From: an uncultured Bacteroidota bacterium
Lineage (GTDB): Bacteria > Bacteroidota > Bacteroidia > Flavobacteriales > Flavobacteriaceae
Assembly: GCA_902587325.1 (NCBI GenBank)
Contig: CACIKV010000008.1
Span: forward strand, 1 to 64,000
Direction of reading: 5' to 3'
Length of the DNA: 64,000 nt
The translations under genes and the position numbers were made by a program. This document shows, piece by piece, positions 7,715 to 17,202 of the stretch; the first letter of the stretch is position 1; each line of letters starts with the position of its first letter. Below the pieces are notes generated by a model, which made no database searches, was not told the origin of the DNA, and saw only the letters and a program-made list of their open reading frames with translations.

Positions 7715-9518
7715 GTTTTATAATATTTTTATTTTATTCATTATACTTTCGGAATTATCTTGTACAAAAGAATATAATTCTATTGGAACCGAGATTTTAA
7801 AATCAGACACATTCGAAACAAGCCTGGAAAATATCCCTGTATTTGCTAGTCAAAAACGTATCCAACCATTTAAATCTAATGGTTTAACCTCATATCAACT
7901 AGGGCAAATTAATGATAATATTTTTGGTAAAACTGAAGCTTCATTTATTACTCAATTAACTCTCTCACAACCTAACCCTTATTTTGGTAAGTGGGATTCT
8001 GATTCTGAAATAAATGGAGATCCTAATAACATAAAAGTCATCGAAGAAAATGAAACTGTAAATAATGTTATTTTAGAAATACCTTTTTTTAACAACACAT
8101 TTGATTCTGACGGTGATGGAGTAATTGATTTATACGATATTGATAGTAACGACATTTACAGCGATAGTGATGGTGATGGAGTTTCCGATATTGTTGAGAA
8201 GTCAAATGGGACAGACCCATTGAACCCAGATACTGATGGAGATGGAATTAATGACAATGAAGACACAGAATCAATTAACCCCAACAATGGAGCAACTGTT
8301 TATGATGTCGACTCACTAATTGGAAATATAAATGCAAGTTTTAAAATTAAAATAGAAGAGTTAGATTATTATTTAAGAGACTATGACCCTACTAATAACT
8401 TTGAATCCTTTCAAAAGTATTATTCGGACGATCATTTTATTAAAAATTTTTCAAAAGAGACCCTATTTGATGATAATATTGAAATTGATACAAATGAAAT
8501 TGTAATTTACAATGAAGATGATCCAAATACTAACGATGTTGATGAATCAACAACAGTTAAAGAAAGACTGTCGCCTAGATTAAAAATACCTTTAGATAAT
8601 GCTTTTTTTCAAGATAAAATTTTAAATAAAGAGGGTAGTGTTGAATTATTGAATCCAGATAATTTTAATTTATTTTTTAAAGGATTAATTATAAGTTCCT
8701 ATAATTTTTCTGATGATTTATTAATGATTCTCGATTATTCAAATTCAAAAATTAAAATTAATTATGATTACGATGTATATAATGATAATGGTACAGCTGA
8801 TGATACATCTGATGATTCTGTTGAGAAAGAAAATAAAGATTTTGAAATTCTTTTATCTGGTAATCAATTAAACTTGTTTAATAAAGATAATTATAGTCAA
8901 GAAATATTAGATAATGTTAATAATTCTGAAAATTTAAGTAAAGGATATTTAAAGGGGGGAGAAGGTTTTATGTTAGAGCTTGACTTATTTACTGAAAATA
9001 ATGGCGAAAATATACTTAATGAAATTAGATCTAAAGGATGGCTAATTAATGAAGCTAATTTAACCGTTTATGTTGATCAAACTACAATAAATTCCTATGG
9101 TGGATTAATTGAGCCTGCACGTTTGTATTTGTATAATATTGAAGACCAAACTCCTTTAATTGATTATTTTTTAGATAATTCAACTGGAAATAAGGAGTCT
9201 GATAAAAAAATAAATCATGATGGATTCCTTGAATATCAATCGGATAAAAAAGGGTTGAAATATAAGATTAGGATTTCAGAGCATATTAAAAATATTGTAA
9301 GAAATGATTCAATTTCTCCAAAACTTGGATTAGTTGTTACTTCCTCAATTGAAAATTCACTAAACTTAGATTTAAGAGAAAATTATAGTCTTAGTAAAAT
9401 ACCAATATCTTCAGCTATTAATCCACTTGGTACTGTAATTTATGGTCCAAACCCCGAATCTGAAAACTTTGATAAAAGGTTAAGATTAGAAATTTATTAT
9501 ACTGAAATAAATAATTAG
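7704..9518 (+). CDS. DUF4270 lipoprotein with thrombospondin type-3-like repeats
   Basis: A 604-residue envelope protein. The N-terminus is a lipoprotein signal with lipobox LSC at Cys20. The body looks like the Bacteroidota DUF4270 family: an early GSYQLGQIND-like segment (here TSYQLGQINDN), FGKTEASFITQL, and a C-terminal ISSAINPLGTVIYGPN stretch. Residues of about 134-195 hold three Asp-rich calcium-binding-type repeats (DSDGDGVID, DSDGDGVSD, DTDGDGIND), as in thrombospondin type-3 or OmpA-like proteins. Function is unknown; outer-membrane anchoring is inferred. It overlaps the GT5-like gene by 11 nt and the convergent glycosyltransferase gene by 4 nt. Confidence 0.82.
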   Translation: MKNKFYNIFILFIILSELSCTKEYNSIGTEILKSDTFETSLENIPVFASQKRIQPFKSNGLTSYQLGQINDNIFGKTEASFITQLTLSQPNPYFGKWDSDSEINGDPNNIKVIEENETVNNVILEIPFFNNTFDSDGDGVIDLYDIDSNDIYSDSDGDGVSDIVEKSNGTDPLNPDTDGDGINDNEDTESINPNNGATVYDVDSLIGNINASFKIKIEELDYYLRDYDPTNNFESFQKYYSDDHFIKNFSKETLFDDNIEIDTNEIVIYNEDDPNTNDVDESTTVKERLSPRLKIPLDNAFFQDKILNKEGSVELLNPDNFNLFFKGLIISSYNFSDDLLMILDYSNSKIKINYDYDVYNDNGTADDTSDDSVEKENKDFEILLSGNQLNLFNKDNYSQEILDNVNNSENLSKGYLKGGEGFMLELDLFTENNGENILNEIRSKGWLINEANLTVYVDQTTINSYGGLIEPARLYLYNIEDQTPLIDYFLDNSTGNKESDKKINHDGFLEYQSDKKGLKYKIRISEHIKNIVRNDSISPKLGLVVTSSIENSLNLDLRENYSLSKIPISSAINPLGTVIYGPNPESENFDKRLRLEIYYTEINN

Positions 9519-10390
9519 ATTTTTTTTAGTAAATAAAAAAGAACCCCTCTTTTTACTTTTGAAAATAAAGAAAGAATTAATAGTTCAAAAAAAACAGAAA
9601 AATATATAAATGAAATAAGTAGTATCTTATTGTAACCTTCAAAATGTTTTTTAACATATTTTATTTTTGATATTAATACCTCTGTTTTTGTTTTAATTTT
9701 AGTTTCGTAATTGATTCTTGAAGACAATCCATGAAAATGATAACAATATATGTCATTAATCATTAAAATATTGTTATTAAAATTCTTTGCTCTTTTACAT
9801 AAGTCCATATCTTCATAGTACATCCAAAAATTTTCATCCCATTTTCCGATTTTGTGAAATAATTTTTTTGAAATCATGATAAATGATCCCGAAATCCAGT
9901 CTGGACTAAATTGATTATATCTTTCTAATCTTTTTTTTGTTTTTTTGTTCCTAAGTCTATACAAGTATCTTAGTGTTCCATTGAAAGTTAAGAGGTTTAA
10001 AAAATCTCCGTATGCATATGTGTTCTTGTTGTTATTATCAACTTGTTTAATACTTACTAGATTTGTATTAAAATCAATATTTTTCTTGAAAATTAGGTCT
10101 AATACATCTGAATTCAAATTTGTATCTGGATTTAAAAATAAAAGAGTATCAAACTTAGATTGAACCTCACCGATATTGCATGCTTTTGAAAAACCGTAAT
10201 TTTTTTTATTCTCAATCCATTTTATAGTCCTATATTTTTTTTTAAATAAATCAATTTTATTATCATTAGAATAATTATCAACTACAATTATATCAGTATT
10301 GACATTATTTTGATTAAGTAGACTGTTTAAACAATATTCTAATGGCTTCCATGATTTGAAGTTTACAATGATAATAGAAATATTATTCAT
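9515..10390 (-). CDS. Family 2 glycosyltransferase
   Basis: 291 residues with a GT-A fold start (ISIIIVNFKSW), the nucleotide-binding Asp in IIVVDNYSND near residue 35, a DxD-like site in LFLNPDTNL near 80, the ISGSFIMISK and WMYYEDMDLC (EDxDLC) segments near 168 and 190, and one hydrophobic, probably membrane-associated segment near the C-terminus (FFELLILSLF). This pattern is that of rhamnosyl- or similar transferases working on cell-surface glycans; donor and acceptor cannot be read from sequence. It starts directly after the rpoN stop with no spacer, so it is probably co-transcribed. Confidence 0.88.
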   Translation of the reverse strand: MNNISIIIVNFKSWKPLEYCLNSLLNQNNVNTDIIVVDNYSNDNKIDLFKKKYRTIKWIENKKNYGFSKACNIGEVQSKFDTLLFLNPDTNLNSDVLDLIFKKNIDFNTNLVSIKQVDNNNKNTYAYGDFLNLLTFNGTLRYLYRLRNKKTKKRLERYNQFSPDWISGSFIMISKKLFHKIGKWDENFWMYYEDMDLCKRAKNFNNNILMINDIYCYHFHGLSSRINYETKIKTKTEVLISKIKYVKKHFEGYNKILLISFIYFSVFFELLILSLFSKVKRGVLFYLLKKI

Positions 10391-11833
10391 TTATAATTCT
10401 TTTCTCAATCTTGCAACAGGTGCTCCAATCATCTCACGGTATTTAGCAACTGTTCTTCTAGCTATTGGATATCCTTTTTTGTTCAGAATTTTAGTTAATT
10501 GATCATCAGTGTGTGGATCATTCTTGTTTTCATTCTCAATAATATTTTCAAGTGTTTTTTTTACTTCAATTGTAGAAATTTCAATTCCTTGAGAATTTTT
10601 GATTCCCTCTGAGAAAAATGACTTTATCAGTTTTGTTCCATAAGGTGTGTCAACATATTTACTATTAGCTACTCTAGATATGGTTGAAATATCCATATCT
10701 ATTTTTTCAGCAATATCTTTCAAAATCATAGGTTTTATTTTACTTTCATCACCTGTTAGAAGGTATTCTTTTTGAAAGTTAATAATAGAAGTCATTGTCA
10801 TTATTAAAGTTTGGTTTCTTTGCTTAATTGCATCAATAAACCACTTTGCTGAATCAAGTTTTTGCTTTATAAACATAACTGCATCCTTATGAGATTTAGT
10901 TTTATTTTTAGACTCAGAATAGCCTGATAACATATTTTTATATTCTTCTGATACATAAAGATCTGGTGCATTTCTAGAATTTAATTCCAATTTTAATTCA
11001 CCTTCAATTATTTTAATTGTGAAATCTGGGACAATTGATGAGTTGATTTTTGTATTTTCATTGAAAGCTCCACCCGGTTTAGGATTTAATTTTTCGATTT
11101 CTGAAACAACATCCTTTAATTCATCATTACTAATATTTAATTTTTGTTTTATTTTTTCAAAATGTTTTTTTGAAAATAAGTCAAAAAATTCTTCAATAAT
11201 TTTTAATGACAAATCAATGGTTTTAGTTTTATTTTTTCTTTTAAGTTGCAAGATTAAACATTGTTTAAGATCTCGAGCACCAACTCCAGGTGGTTCTAAA
11301 AGATATATTTTGTCTAAAATATCTTTAATTAATTTTTCGTCAGCATCAATGCCTAATGTAAATATCAAATCATCTGAAATATCTAAAATATCTCTTCTTA
11401 GATAACCGAAAGGGTCTAAACTTCCAATAATAAATTCTGCGATTTGTTGTTCTTTTTTATTTAGAGAAAATGAGTGTAATTGGGCTGTAAGATATTGGTT
11501 GAAAGAAGTGCCCGAAGCAAACGGTATACTCTTCTCAGATTCTTCACTATAATTATTTGACTTCAATTTATAGTCGGGTGTATCATCATCTGAAAGATAA
11601 TCGTTGACATCAATCTCTTCATGAGAATTATCATCTTTTTCAAATTCACTATCATCTAAATTATCTGGTTCAATACTTTCATCTTTACTTGTATCAAGAG
11701 CAGGATTTTCTTCAATTTCTGTTGATAATCTCTGTTCAAATTCTTGCGTTGACAATTGAATTAATTTCATCAATTGAATTTGCTGGGGAGAAAGCTTTTG
11801 TGATAATTTTAATTTTAACTTTTGATTAAGCAT
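10391..11833 (-). CDS. rpoN: RNA polymerase sigma-54 factor
   Basis: Alternative sigma factor recognising -24/-12 promoters and needing an AAA+ activator. The 480 residues show region I rich in Gln and Leu (QKLSPQQIQLMKLIQLS), an acidic region II (about 45-95), the core-binding domain, the helix-turn-helix region (ISTISRVANSKYV) and an intact RpoN box (ARRTVAKYRE, residues about 458-467). No activator gene is in the window. It lies 43 nt downstream of asnS and abuts the glycosyltransferase gene. Confidence 0.97.
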   Translation of the reverse strand: MLNQKLKLKLSQKLSPQQIQLMKLIQLSTQEFEQRLSTEIEENPALDTSKDESIEPDNLDDSEFEKDDNSHEEIDVNDYLSDDDTPDYKLKSNNYSEESEKSIPFASGTSFNQYLTAQLHSFSLNKKEQQIAEFIIGSLDPFGYLRRDILDISDDLIFTLGIDADEKLIKDILDKIYLLEPPGVGARDLKQCLILQLKRKNKTKTIDLSLKIIEEFFDLFSKKHFEKIKQKLNISNDELKDVVSEIEKLNPKPGGAFNENTKINSSIVPDFTIKIIEGELKLELNSRNAPDLYVSEEYKNMLSGYSESKNKTKSHKDAVMFIKQKLDSAKWFIDAIKQRNQTLIMTMTSIINFQKEYLLTGDESKIKPMILKDIAEKIDMDISTISRVANSKYVDTPYGTKLIKSFFSEGIKNSQGIEISTIEVKKTLENIIENENKNDPHTDDQLTKILNKKGYPIARRTVAKYREMIGAPVARLRKEL

Positions 11834-11876
11834 ATCAATTTAAAGTTTAAAATTACGAAATAACAAAGTATATAAA

Positions 11877-13295
11877 CTAAAACTCAGCGTTTTTTGGTGT
11901 TCTCGGAAAAGGAATGACATCCCTAATATTACTCATTCCAGTAATAAATTGAATTAATCTTTCTAAACCAAGACCAAATCCACTATGTTTTACAGTTCCA
12001 AATTTTCTAAGGTCTAGATACCACCAAAGCTCTTTTTTTTCAATTCCTAAAGCTTCAATTCTTTCATTTAAAACATCAAGTCTTTCTTCTCTTTGAGAAC
12101 CACCAACAATTTCACCTATTCCAGGAAATAAAATATCCATTGCTCTAACGGTTTTAGCATCATCATTTAATCTCATGTAAAACGCTTTTATTTTAGCAGG
12201 ATAATCATAAACAATTACGGGACTTTTAAAATATTTCTCAACTAAAAAACGTTCGTGTTCGCTCTGAAAATCAATTCCCCATTCTTTAACAGGATATTTA
12301 AATTTTCCTTTTTTATTTGGTTTAGAATTCCTTAAAATTTCAAATGCATCTGAATATGTAACTCTTTTAAAATTGTTATTTATTACAAATTCAATCCTTT
12401 CAAGAAGAGAAAGCTCGCTTCTTTGATTTTTTGGTTTGGACATTTCTTCTTTTTCAAGCCTATCACTTAAAAAAACTATATCATCCTTACATTTTTCAAA
12501 AATATTTTTAATTACATTCTGTATAAATTTTTCAGCCAAATCCATATTGTCATTTAAATCATAGAAAGCCATCTCAGGTTCAATCATCCAAAACTCAGAT
12601 AAATGCCTAGAAGTATTTGAGTTCTCAGCTCTAAAGGTTGGTCCAAAAGTATATACATTTCCTAGACCCATCGCCATCGATTCAGCTTCCAGTTGTCCAG
12701 AGACAGTCAAATTTGTTTCTTTACCAAAAAAATCTTCAGAATAATCGAGATTCTTTTTTTTTGAATCTAGTGTTGTTACTTTAAATATTTCACCTGCTCC
12801 TTCAGCATCACTTCCTGTAATGATTGGAGTGTGGATGTAATAAAAATTATTTTTATTGAAAAAATTATGGATAGCAAATGAAACTTCTGATCTGATTCTA
12901 AATACTGAACTTAAAGTTTTAGTTCTAACTCTGAGGTGAGCATTTTCTCTTAAAAATTCAAATGAATGTTTTTTTGGTTGAATTGGAAATTTTTCAGGGT
13001 CACTTTCTCCTAAAACATTAATATTATTTGCAATTAATTCAACACTTTGTCCTCGACCTTGACTTTTTACTATTTCGCCCTCAACTTCTAAACAAGCGCC
13101 TGTATTAATTTTTGATAATTTTGATTGATCAAGTTTCTCGTAATCAACTACACATTGAAGGTCACTAAGACAAGAGCCGTCATTTAAATTTATAAATCTA
13201 TTAGAACGAAATGTTTTAACCCAACCACAAACAAGGATAACTTTTCCAAGATAATCATTGTTCAATACGGATTTAATTTGTAATCTTTTTAGCAT
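11877..13295 (-). CDS. asnS: Asparaginyl-tRNA synthetase
   Basis: Class IIb synthetase charging tRNA-Asn. An N-terminal OB-fold anticodon-binding domain (VCGWVKTFRSNRFINLNDG) is followed by the catalytic core: FRAENSNTSRHLSEFWMIEPE (motif 2 region, near residue 222-242) and GLGLERLIQFITG plus the terminal RDVIPFPRTP (motif 3 and C-terminus). The 472-residue length is usual. Two nt separate it from the frr stop, so it belongs to the pyrH-frr run. Confidence 0.97.
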   Translation of the reverse strand: MLKRLQIKSVLNNDYLGKVILVCGWVKTFRSNRFINLNDGSCLSDLQCVVDYEKLDQSKLSKINTGACLEVEGEIVKSQGRGQSVELIANNINVLGESDPEKFPIQPKKHSFEFLRENAHLRVRTKTLSSVFRIRSEVSFAIHNFFNKNNFYYIHTPIITGSDAEGAGEIFKVTTLDSKKKNLDYSEDFFGKETNLTVSGQLEAESMAMGLGNVYTFGPTFRAENSNTSRHLSEFWMIEPEMAFYDLNDNMDLAEKFIQNVIKNIFEKCKDDIVFLSDRLEKEEMSKPKNQRSELSLLERIEFVINNNFKRVTYSDAFEILRNSKPNKKGKFKYPVKEWGIDFQSEHERFLVEKYFKSPVIVYDYPAKIKAFYMRLNDDAKTVRAMDILFPGIGEIVGGSQREERLDVLNERIEALGIEKKELWWYLDLRKFGTVKHSGFGLGLERLIQFITGMSNIRDVIPFPRTPKNAEF

Positions 13296-13297
13296 AA

Positions 13298-13849
13298 TTA
13301 CATAGATAAAATTTCTTTTTCTTTAGTTGAAAAAATCAAATCAATTTTTGAAGTGTATTTATTAGTAATATTCTGAATATCTATTTCATAATTTGATTTC
13401 ATATCTTCACTAGCGTCAGATTTTCTTATTTCATTATTAGCCTCTTTTCTAACGTTTCGAATACTCACTTTAGCATTTTCAGCTTCAGATTTTGCAACTT
13501 TTACTAACTCAATTCTTCTTTCTTCAGTTAAAGGGGGGATGCTGATTATTATAGATTCACCATTATTCATTGGATTAAACCCTAAATTACTAGTTAAAAT
13601 AGCCTTTTCTATATCTTCAAGCTTATCTTTTTCCCAAGGTTGAATGGACAAAGTTTGTGAATCTGGGGTATTAATATTTGCAATTTGATTTAGTAAAGTT
13701 TGTGAACCATAATAATCAACTTTTACGCTTGACAACATATTAGGATTAGCTTTACCAGCTCTTATGTTTAAAAGTTCTTTTTCCAAAAAAGATATGGAGT
13801 TACTCATTGATTCTTCACTTGCTTCAATAATAAAGTCTAATTCTTCCAT
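13298..13849 (-). CDS. frr: Ribosome recycling factor
   Basis: Splits post-termination ribosomes together with EF-G. The 183 residues cover the whole family: LNIRAGKANPNMLSSVKVDYYGSQTPL-like N-terminal segment (here with TLLNQIANI), SIQPWEKDKLEDIEKAI in the middle, the PPLTEERRIELVK helix and the coiled three-helix end. The ATG directly abuts the pyrH stop, a conserved pyrH-frr pairing in bacteria. Confidence 0.97.
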   Translation of the reverse strand: MEELDFIIEASEESMSNSISFLEKELLNIRAGKANPNMLSSVKVDYYGSQTLLNQIANINTPDSQTLSIQPWEKDKLEDIEKAILTSNLGFNPMNNGESIIISIPPLTEERRIELVKVAKSEAENAKVSIRNVRKEANNEIRKSDASEDMKSNYEIDIQNITNKYTSKIDLIFSTKEKEILSM

Positions 13850-14554
13850 TTAATTGACTATTGTACCAACTTGTTTTCCATCAATAACTTTCTTTAGATT
13901 TCCGGGTTTATTTATGTTAAAAACAATAATTGGTAAATTATTTTCTTTACTCAAGGTAAATGCTGTTGAATCCATAACTTTTAATTTTTTTTTGATTGCA
14001 TCATCAAATGTTAGATATTCGAATTTAATAGCATCTTTGCGTTTTTTTGGATCAAGATTATAAATACCATCTACTCTTGTTCCCTTTAAAATAACATCTG
14101 CATTTATTTCAATTGCTCTTAAAACTGCAGCAGAGTCTGTTGTGAAAAAAGGGTTTCCAGTTCCCGCACTAAAAATAACAACTCTTTTTTTTTCCAAATG
14201 TCTTACAGCTCTTCTTTTTATGTATGGCTCAGCAATTGATTCTATTTTAAGTGCTGTTTGAAGCCTCGTTTGAACACCAATTTCCTCAAGAGTACTTTGT
14301 AAAGCAAGTCCATTTATTACAGTGGCTAACATTCCCATGTAGTCAGCTTGAACTCTATCCATACCATTACTTGCAGCGGATAATCCTCTAAAAATATTTC
14401 CACCGCCAATTACTATCGCTATTTCAACACCTGTTTTTACAAGTTCATTAATTTCTTTACAATATGCCTTAATTCTTAAAGGGTCTACACCATGAGTCCT
14501 GTTACCCATAAGAGCTTCGCCACTTAATTTTAATAAAATTCTTTTGTAAGGCAT
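13850..14554 (-). CDS. pyrH: UMP kinase
   Basis: Phosphorylates UMP to UDP; amino-acid-kinase fold. Visible landmarks are [14 protein letters not shown] at the N-terminus, the nucleotide-binding [13 protein letters not shown] near residue 45, [16 protein letters not shown] (UMP site), [15 protein letters not shown] near 129 and [13 protein letters not shown] near 155. The 234-residue length is typical. It is 49 nt downstream of tsf; that spacer carries a 7-bp AT-rich inverted repeat (14560-14566 with 14573-14579). Confidence 0.97.
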   Translation of the reverse strand: MPYKRILLKLSGEALMGNRTHGVDPLRIKAYCKEINELVKTGVEIAIVIGGGNIFRGLSAASNGMDRVQADYMGMLATVINGLALQSTLEEIGVQTRLQTALKIESIAEPYIKRRAVRHLEKKRVVIFSAGTGNPFFTTDSAAVLRAIEINADVILKGTRVDGIYNLDPKKRKDAIKFEYLTFDDAIKKKLKVMDSTAFTLSKENNLPIIVFNINKPGNLKKVIDGKQVGTIVN

Positions 14555-14603
14555 TTTAATGATTATGTAAATATAATCATAGTATTTAAAAAGGGTGTAT
14601 TAA

Positions 14604-15428
14604 TTATACTAAGGAAACTCTTTTAAAGTTTGTTATAGAGCAATCTGAATTTACAGATTTAATATAATCATTAACCGATATCTTATTGTCTTTGATAAAT
14701 GCTTGATTAATTAGGGTGTTATCCTTGAAATATTTCTTCAATTTTCCTTTAGCTATATTATCAAGCATAGCTTCGGGTTTACCTTCAGATCTAAGTTGTT
14801 CCTTAGCAATCTCTATTTCTTTATCAATTATCTCATTACTAACTCCATCTTCATTTAGTGCAACTGGGTTCATAGCAGCAACTTGCATACATATATTTTT
14901 TGCTAGCTCATGTGCTTGATCAAAATTAGTAGACAACCCAACAATTGTAGCAATTTTATTTCCAGCATGAATGTAAGATCCAACAAATTCTGAGTCAATT
15001 TTTTCAAATGAGCCTATTTCTAATTTTTCACCAATAACACCTGTTTGTTCAATTAATTTTTCGTGAACAGACATTGATTGAATTTTTGAATCTAAAAGAT
15101 CTTCTTTTGAATTTGAACTTAATGCTAATTCAGCTATATGAGTAGCAAGAGAAATAAATGATTCATTTTTTGCAACAAAATCTGTTTCACAATTTAGAGA
15201 TATTATGACTCCAGATTTTGAATCAGAATTTACTTTTGCTATAACTGCACCTTCTCTTGACTCTCTATCAGCTCTTTTTGCAGCAACCTTTTGACCTTTT
15301 TTTCTTAAATTTTCTATGGCTAAATCAAAATCACCATTAGCTTCAACTAATGCTTTTTTACAATCCATAATTCCAGCACCGGTACTTTTTCTTAACTTGT
15401 TTACATCAGCAGCAGTAATATTACTCAT
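14604..15428 (-). CDS. tsf: Elongation factor Ts
   Basis: Nucleotide exchange factor for EF-Tu. The N-terminal UBA-like domain (VNKLRKSTGAGIMDCKKAL) and the EF-Tu-contacting TDFVAKN motif near residue 80 are intact, followed by the core and the QVAAMNP region. The 274-residue length suits a Bacteroidota EF-Ts. It follows rpsB by 12 nt, the near-universal rpsB-tsf pair. Confidence 0.97.
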   Translation of the reverse strand: MSNITAADVNKLRKSTGAGIMDCKKALVEANGDFDLAIENLRKKGQKVAAKRADRESREGAVIAKVNSDSKSGVIISLNCETDFVAKNESFISLATHIAELALSSNSKEDLLDSKIQSMSVHEKLIEQTGVIGEKLEIGSFEKIDSEFVGSYIHAGNKIATIVGLSTNFDQAHELAKNICMQVAAMNPVALNEDGVSNEIIDKEIEIAKEQLRSEGKPEAMLDNIAKGKLKKYFKDNTLINQAFIKDNKISVNDYIKSVNSDCSITNFKRVSLV

Positions 15429-15440
15429 ATTATAGTTTTA

Positions 15441-16214
15441 TTATTCAGATTTTACTTTTTTAATATCTTTTGTTTTTTCTTCATTACTATTCTCTTTTAT
15501 TGCATCCTGTTCAGCTTTCTCTTTTTCTCTAAGTTCAAGTCCTGATTTTATAGATTTAGTAATATTTTTTAAAATAATTTCGATTGATTTAGATGCATCA
15601 TCGTTCGACGGAATACCAAAGTCAACTTTTTTAGGATCCGTATTTGTATCAACCATTGCAAATATTGGTATGTTTAACTTATTGGCTTCTCTTACAGCAA
15701 TGTGTTCTCGTCTAATATCAACTACAAAAAGAGCTCCTGGAAGTCTTGTCATTGTACTAATAGAACCTAAATTTTTTTCTAGTTTTGCTCTGGTTCGATC
15801 AACTCTTAGTTTTTCTTTCTTGGAGAGAGTTTCAAATGTTCCATCTTCCTTAGTTCTATCAATAGCTGACATTTTTTTTACAGCTTTTCTGATAGTTATA
15901 AAATTAGTTAACATTCCACCTGGCCATCTCTCTGTGATATAGGGCATATTCAGCTCAGAAGCACAATCAGAAATTATCTTTTTAGCTTGTTTTTTTGTTG
16001 CAACAAATAAAATTTTCCTGCCTGATAAAGCAATTTTTTCGAGGGCTACACAAGCCTCATCTAATTTATTAATCGTTTTATATAAATTAATAATATGAAT
16101 TCCATTTTTTTCAGAATAAATAAATGGAGCCATATTAGGATTCCATTTTCTTGTCAAGTGTCCAAAATGAACACCAGCTTTTACTAGGTCTTTAATATCT
16201 ACTTCTTTTGCCAT
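15441..16214 (-). CDS. rpsB: 30S ribosomal protein S2
   Basis: Small-subunit protein. Conserved segments include LVKAGVHFGHLTRKWNP, the GIHIINLYKT region, RWPGGMLTNF near residue 114 and FAMVDTNTDPKKVDFGIPSNDD near 190. The 257 residues include a charged Lys/Glu-rich C-terminal tail. It is 126 nt downstream of rpsI; that spacer contains two perfect hairpins that may be an S2-controlled leader. Confidence 0.97.
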   Translation of the reverse strand: MAKEVDIKDLVKAGVHFGHLTRKWNPNMAPFIYSEKNGIHIINLYKTINKLDEACVALEKIALSGRKILFVATKKQAKKIISDCASELNMPYITERWPGGMLTNFITIRKAVKKMSAIDRTKEDGTFETLSKKEKLRVDRTRAKLEKNLGSISTMTRLPGALFVVDIRREHIAVREANKLNIPIFAMVDTNTDPKKVDFGIPSNDDASKSIEIILKNITKSIKSGLELREKEKAEQDAIKENSNEEKTKDIKKVKSE

Positions 16215-16340
16215 TTTTATTTAGTTTACTTTCTTGTTATTTAGCAACGTACCATGTAAGGCAGTTTAGATGCTAAACTAAATTTCGATTTAACGAAATT
16301 CGACAATGTTATTATAATGAACTTGAATCCAAATACCCAA
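16215..16340 (-). promoter_or_regulatory. Putative structured leader of rpsB-tsf
   Basis: The longest spacer inside the translation block. It holds two adjacent perfect inverted repeats: 16281-16287 with 16294-16300 (AATTTCG/CGAAATT, 6-nt loop) and 16263-16269 with 16273-16279 (AGTTTAG/CTAAACT, 3-nt loop). Neither is followed by a T tract on the transcribed strand, so they do not look like terminators. rpsB operons in several phyla are autoregulated by S2 binding to the leader; that role here is inference. No TAnnTTTG box was found in the spacer. Confidence 0.45.
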
Positions 16341-16727
16341 TTATCTTTTAGAGAATTGGAATTTTTTTCTAGCCTTTTTCTGGCCAAACTTTTTTCTTTC
16401 AACCATTCTAGGATCCCTTGTAAGTAATCCTACACTCTTTAATGCTGATTTATTATCCTCAGATAATTCACACAATGCTCTTGAAACTGCTAACCTGATA
16501 GCTTCAGCTTGTCCAGTGGTACCACCACCATAAACATTTACAGACAAATCATATTTACCAGTGTTACTTGTTAAATCAAAGGGTTGCATAATTTTATATT
16601 GTAATATTGTAGTGGGAAAATATTCTTTATAATCTTTTCCATTAACAATAAATTTATCTTTTCCTTTAGACATGTAAACTCTAGCTACAGATGTTTTTCT
16701 TCTACCGATCTTATGAATAACTTCCAA
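16341..16727 (-). CDS. rpsI: 30S ribosomal protein S9
   Basis: 128 residues with the normal S9 start (EVIHKIGRRKTSVARVY) and the conserved end KKARKKFQFSKR, whose terminal Lys-Arg reaches the ribosomal P site. The start must be TTG: in frame there are only four codons between it and an upstream stop, none of them ATG, while the conserved sequence begins at residue 2. It lies 1 nt after the rplM stop, the standard rplM-rpsI pair. Confidence 0.96.
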   Translation of the reverse strand: MEVIHKIGRRKTSVARVYMSKGKDKFIVNGKDYKEYFPTTILQYKIMQPFDLTSNTGKYDLSVNVYGGGTTGQAEAIRLAVSRALCELSEDNKSALKSVGLLTRDPRMVERKKFGQKKARKKFQFSKR

Positions 16728-16728
16728 A

Positions 16729-17181
16729 TTATATTTTATTTAAATTTATAGGCTGAGGATTTTGAGCCTCCTGCTTATGTATTTCTTTGTTATAAACTTT
16801 CAAATTTTTGAAAATTGCAGCTCCCAATTTATTCTTGGGAAGCATACCCTTTACAGCTTTTTCAATAATAATTGAAGGATTTTTATCATAAACTTGTTGA
16901 GCTGTTTTAATTCTCTGACCACCAGGATATCCAGTGTAGCTAATATATTTTTTATCAGACCACTTATTCCCTGTTAAATTAATTTTACTAGCATTTATCA
17001 CAACTACATTATCTCCACAATCAACGTGAGGAGTAAAGCTTGCTTTATGTTTACCCCTAAGTATTTTTGCTATTTTTGAACACATTCTTCCAAGAGTTTG
17101 TTCACTTGCATCAACAAGAAACCATTTCTTTTGAACGTCTTCATTTCTGATCGAAATTGTTTTAAAACTATTAGATTCCAA
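16729..17181 (-). CDS. rplM: 50S ribosomal protein L13
   Basis: Large-subunit protein with WFLVDASEQTLGRMCSKIA, the FTPHVDCGDNVVVINA segment, YTGYPGGQ and VKGMLPKNKLG. The reading frame is open to 17205 but contains no ATG before the conserved region. The first possible start, TTG at 17205, lies inside a full promoter -7 box, so it cannot be on a transcript made from that promoter. The next candidate, TTG at 17181, gives 150 residues, close to the family's usual 151, and an N-terminus (ESNSFKTIS) aligning with Bacteroidota L13. I therefore use 17181; an ATT start at 17196 is the alternative. Confidence 0.9.
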   Translation of the reverse strand: MESNSFKTISIRNEDVQKKWFLVDASEQTLGRMCSKIAKILRGKHKASFTPHVDCGDNVVVINASKINLTGNKWSDKKYISYTGYPGGQRIKTAQQVYDKNPSIIIEKAVKGMLPKNKLGAAIFKNLKVYNKEIHKQEAQNPQPINLNKI

Positions 17182-17202
17182 TTCAATTATTTTAATGGTC
17201 GA

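Noticed and set aside
11019-11405. 128-codon open frame antisense to rpoN
   Set aside because: Same reason: low-complexity shadow of a well-supported gene.
14560-14579. 7-bp inverted repeat between tsf and pyrH
   Set aside because: Short, fully AT-rich apart from one pair and without a T tract; expected by chance in this composition.
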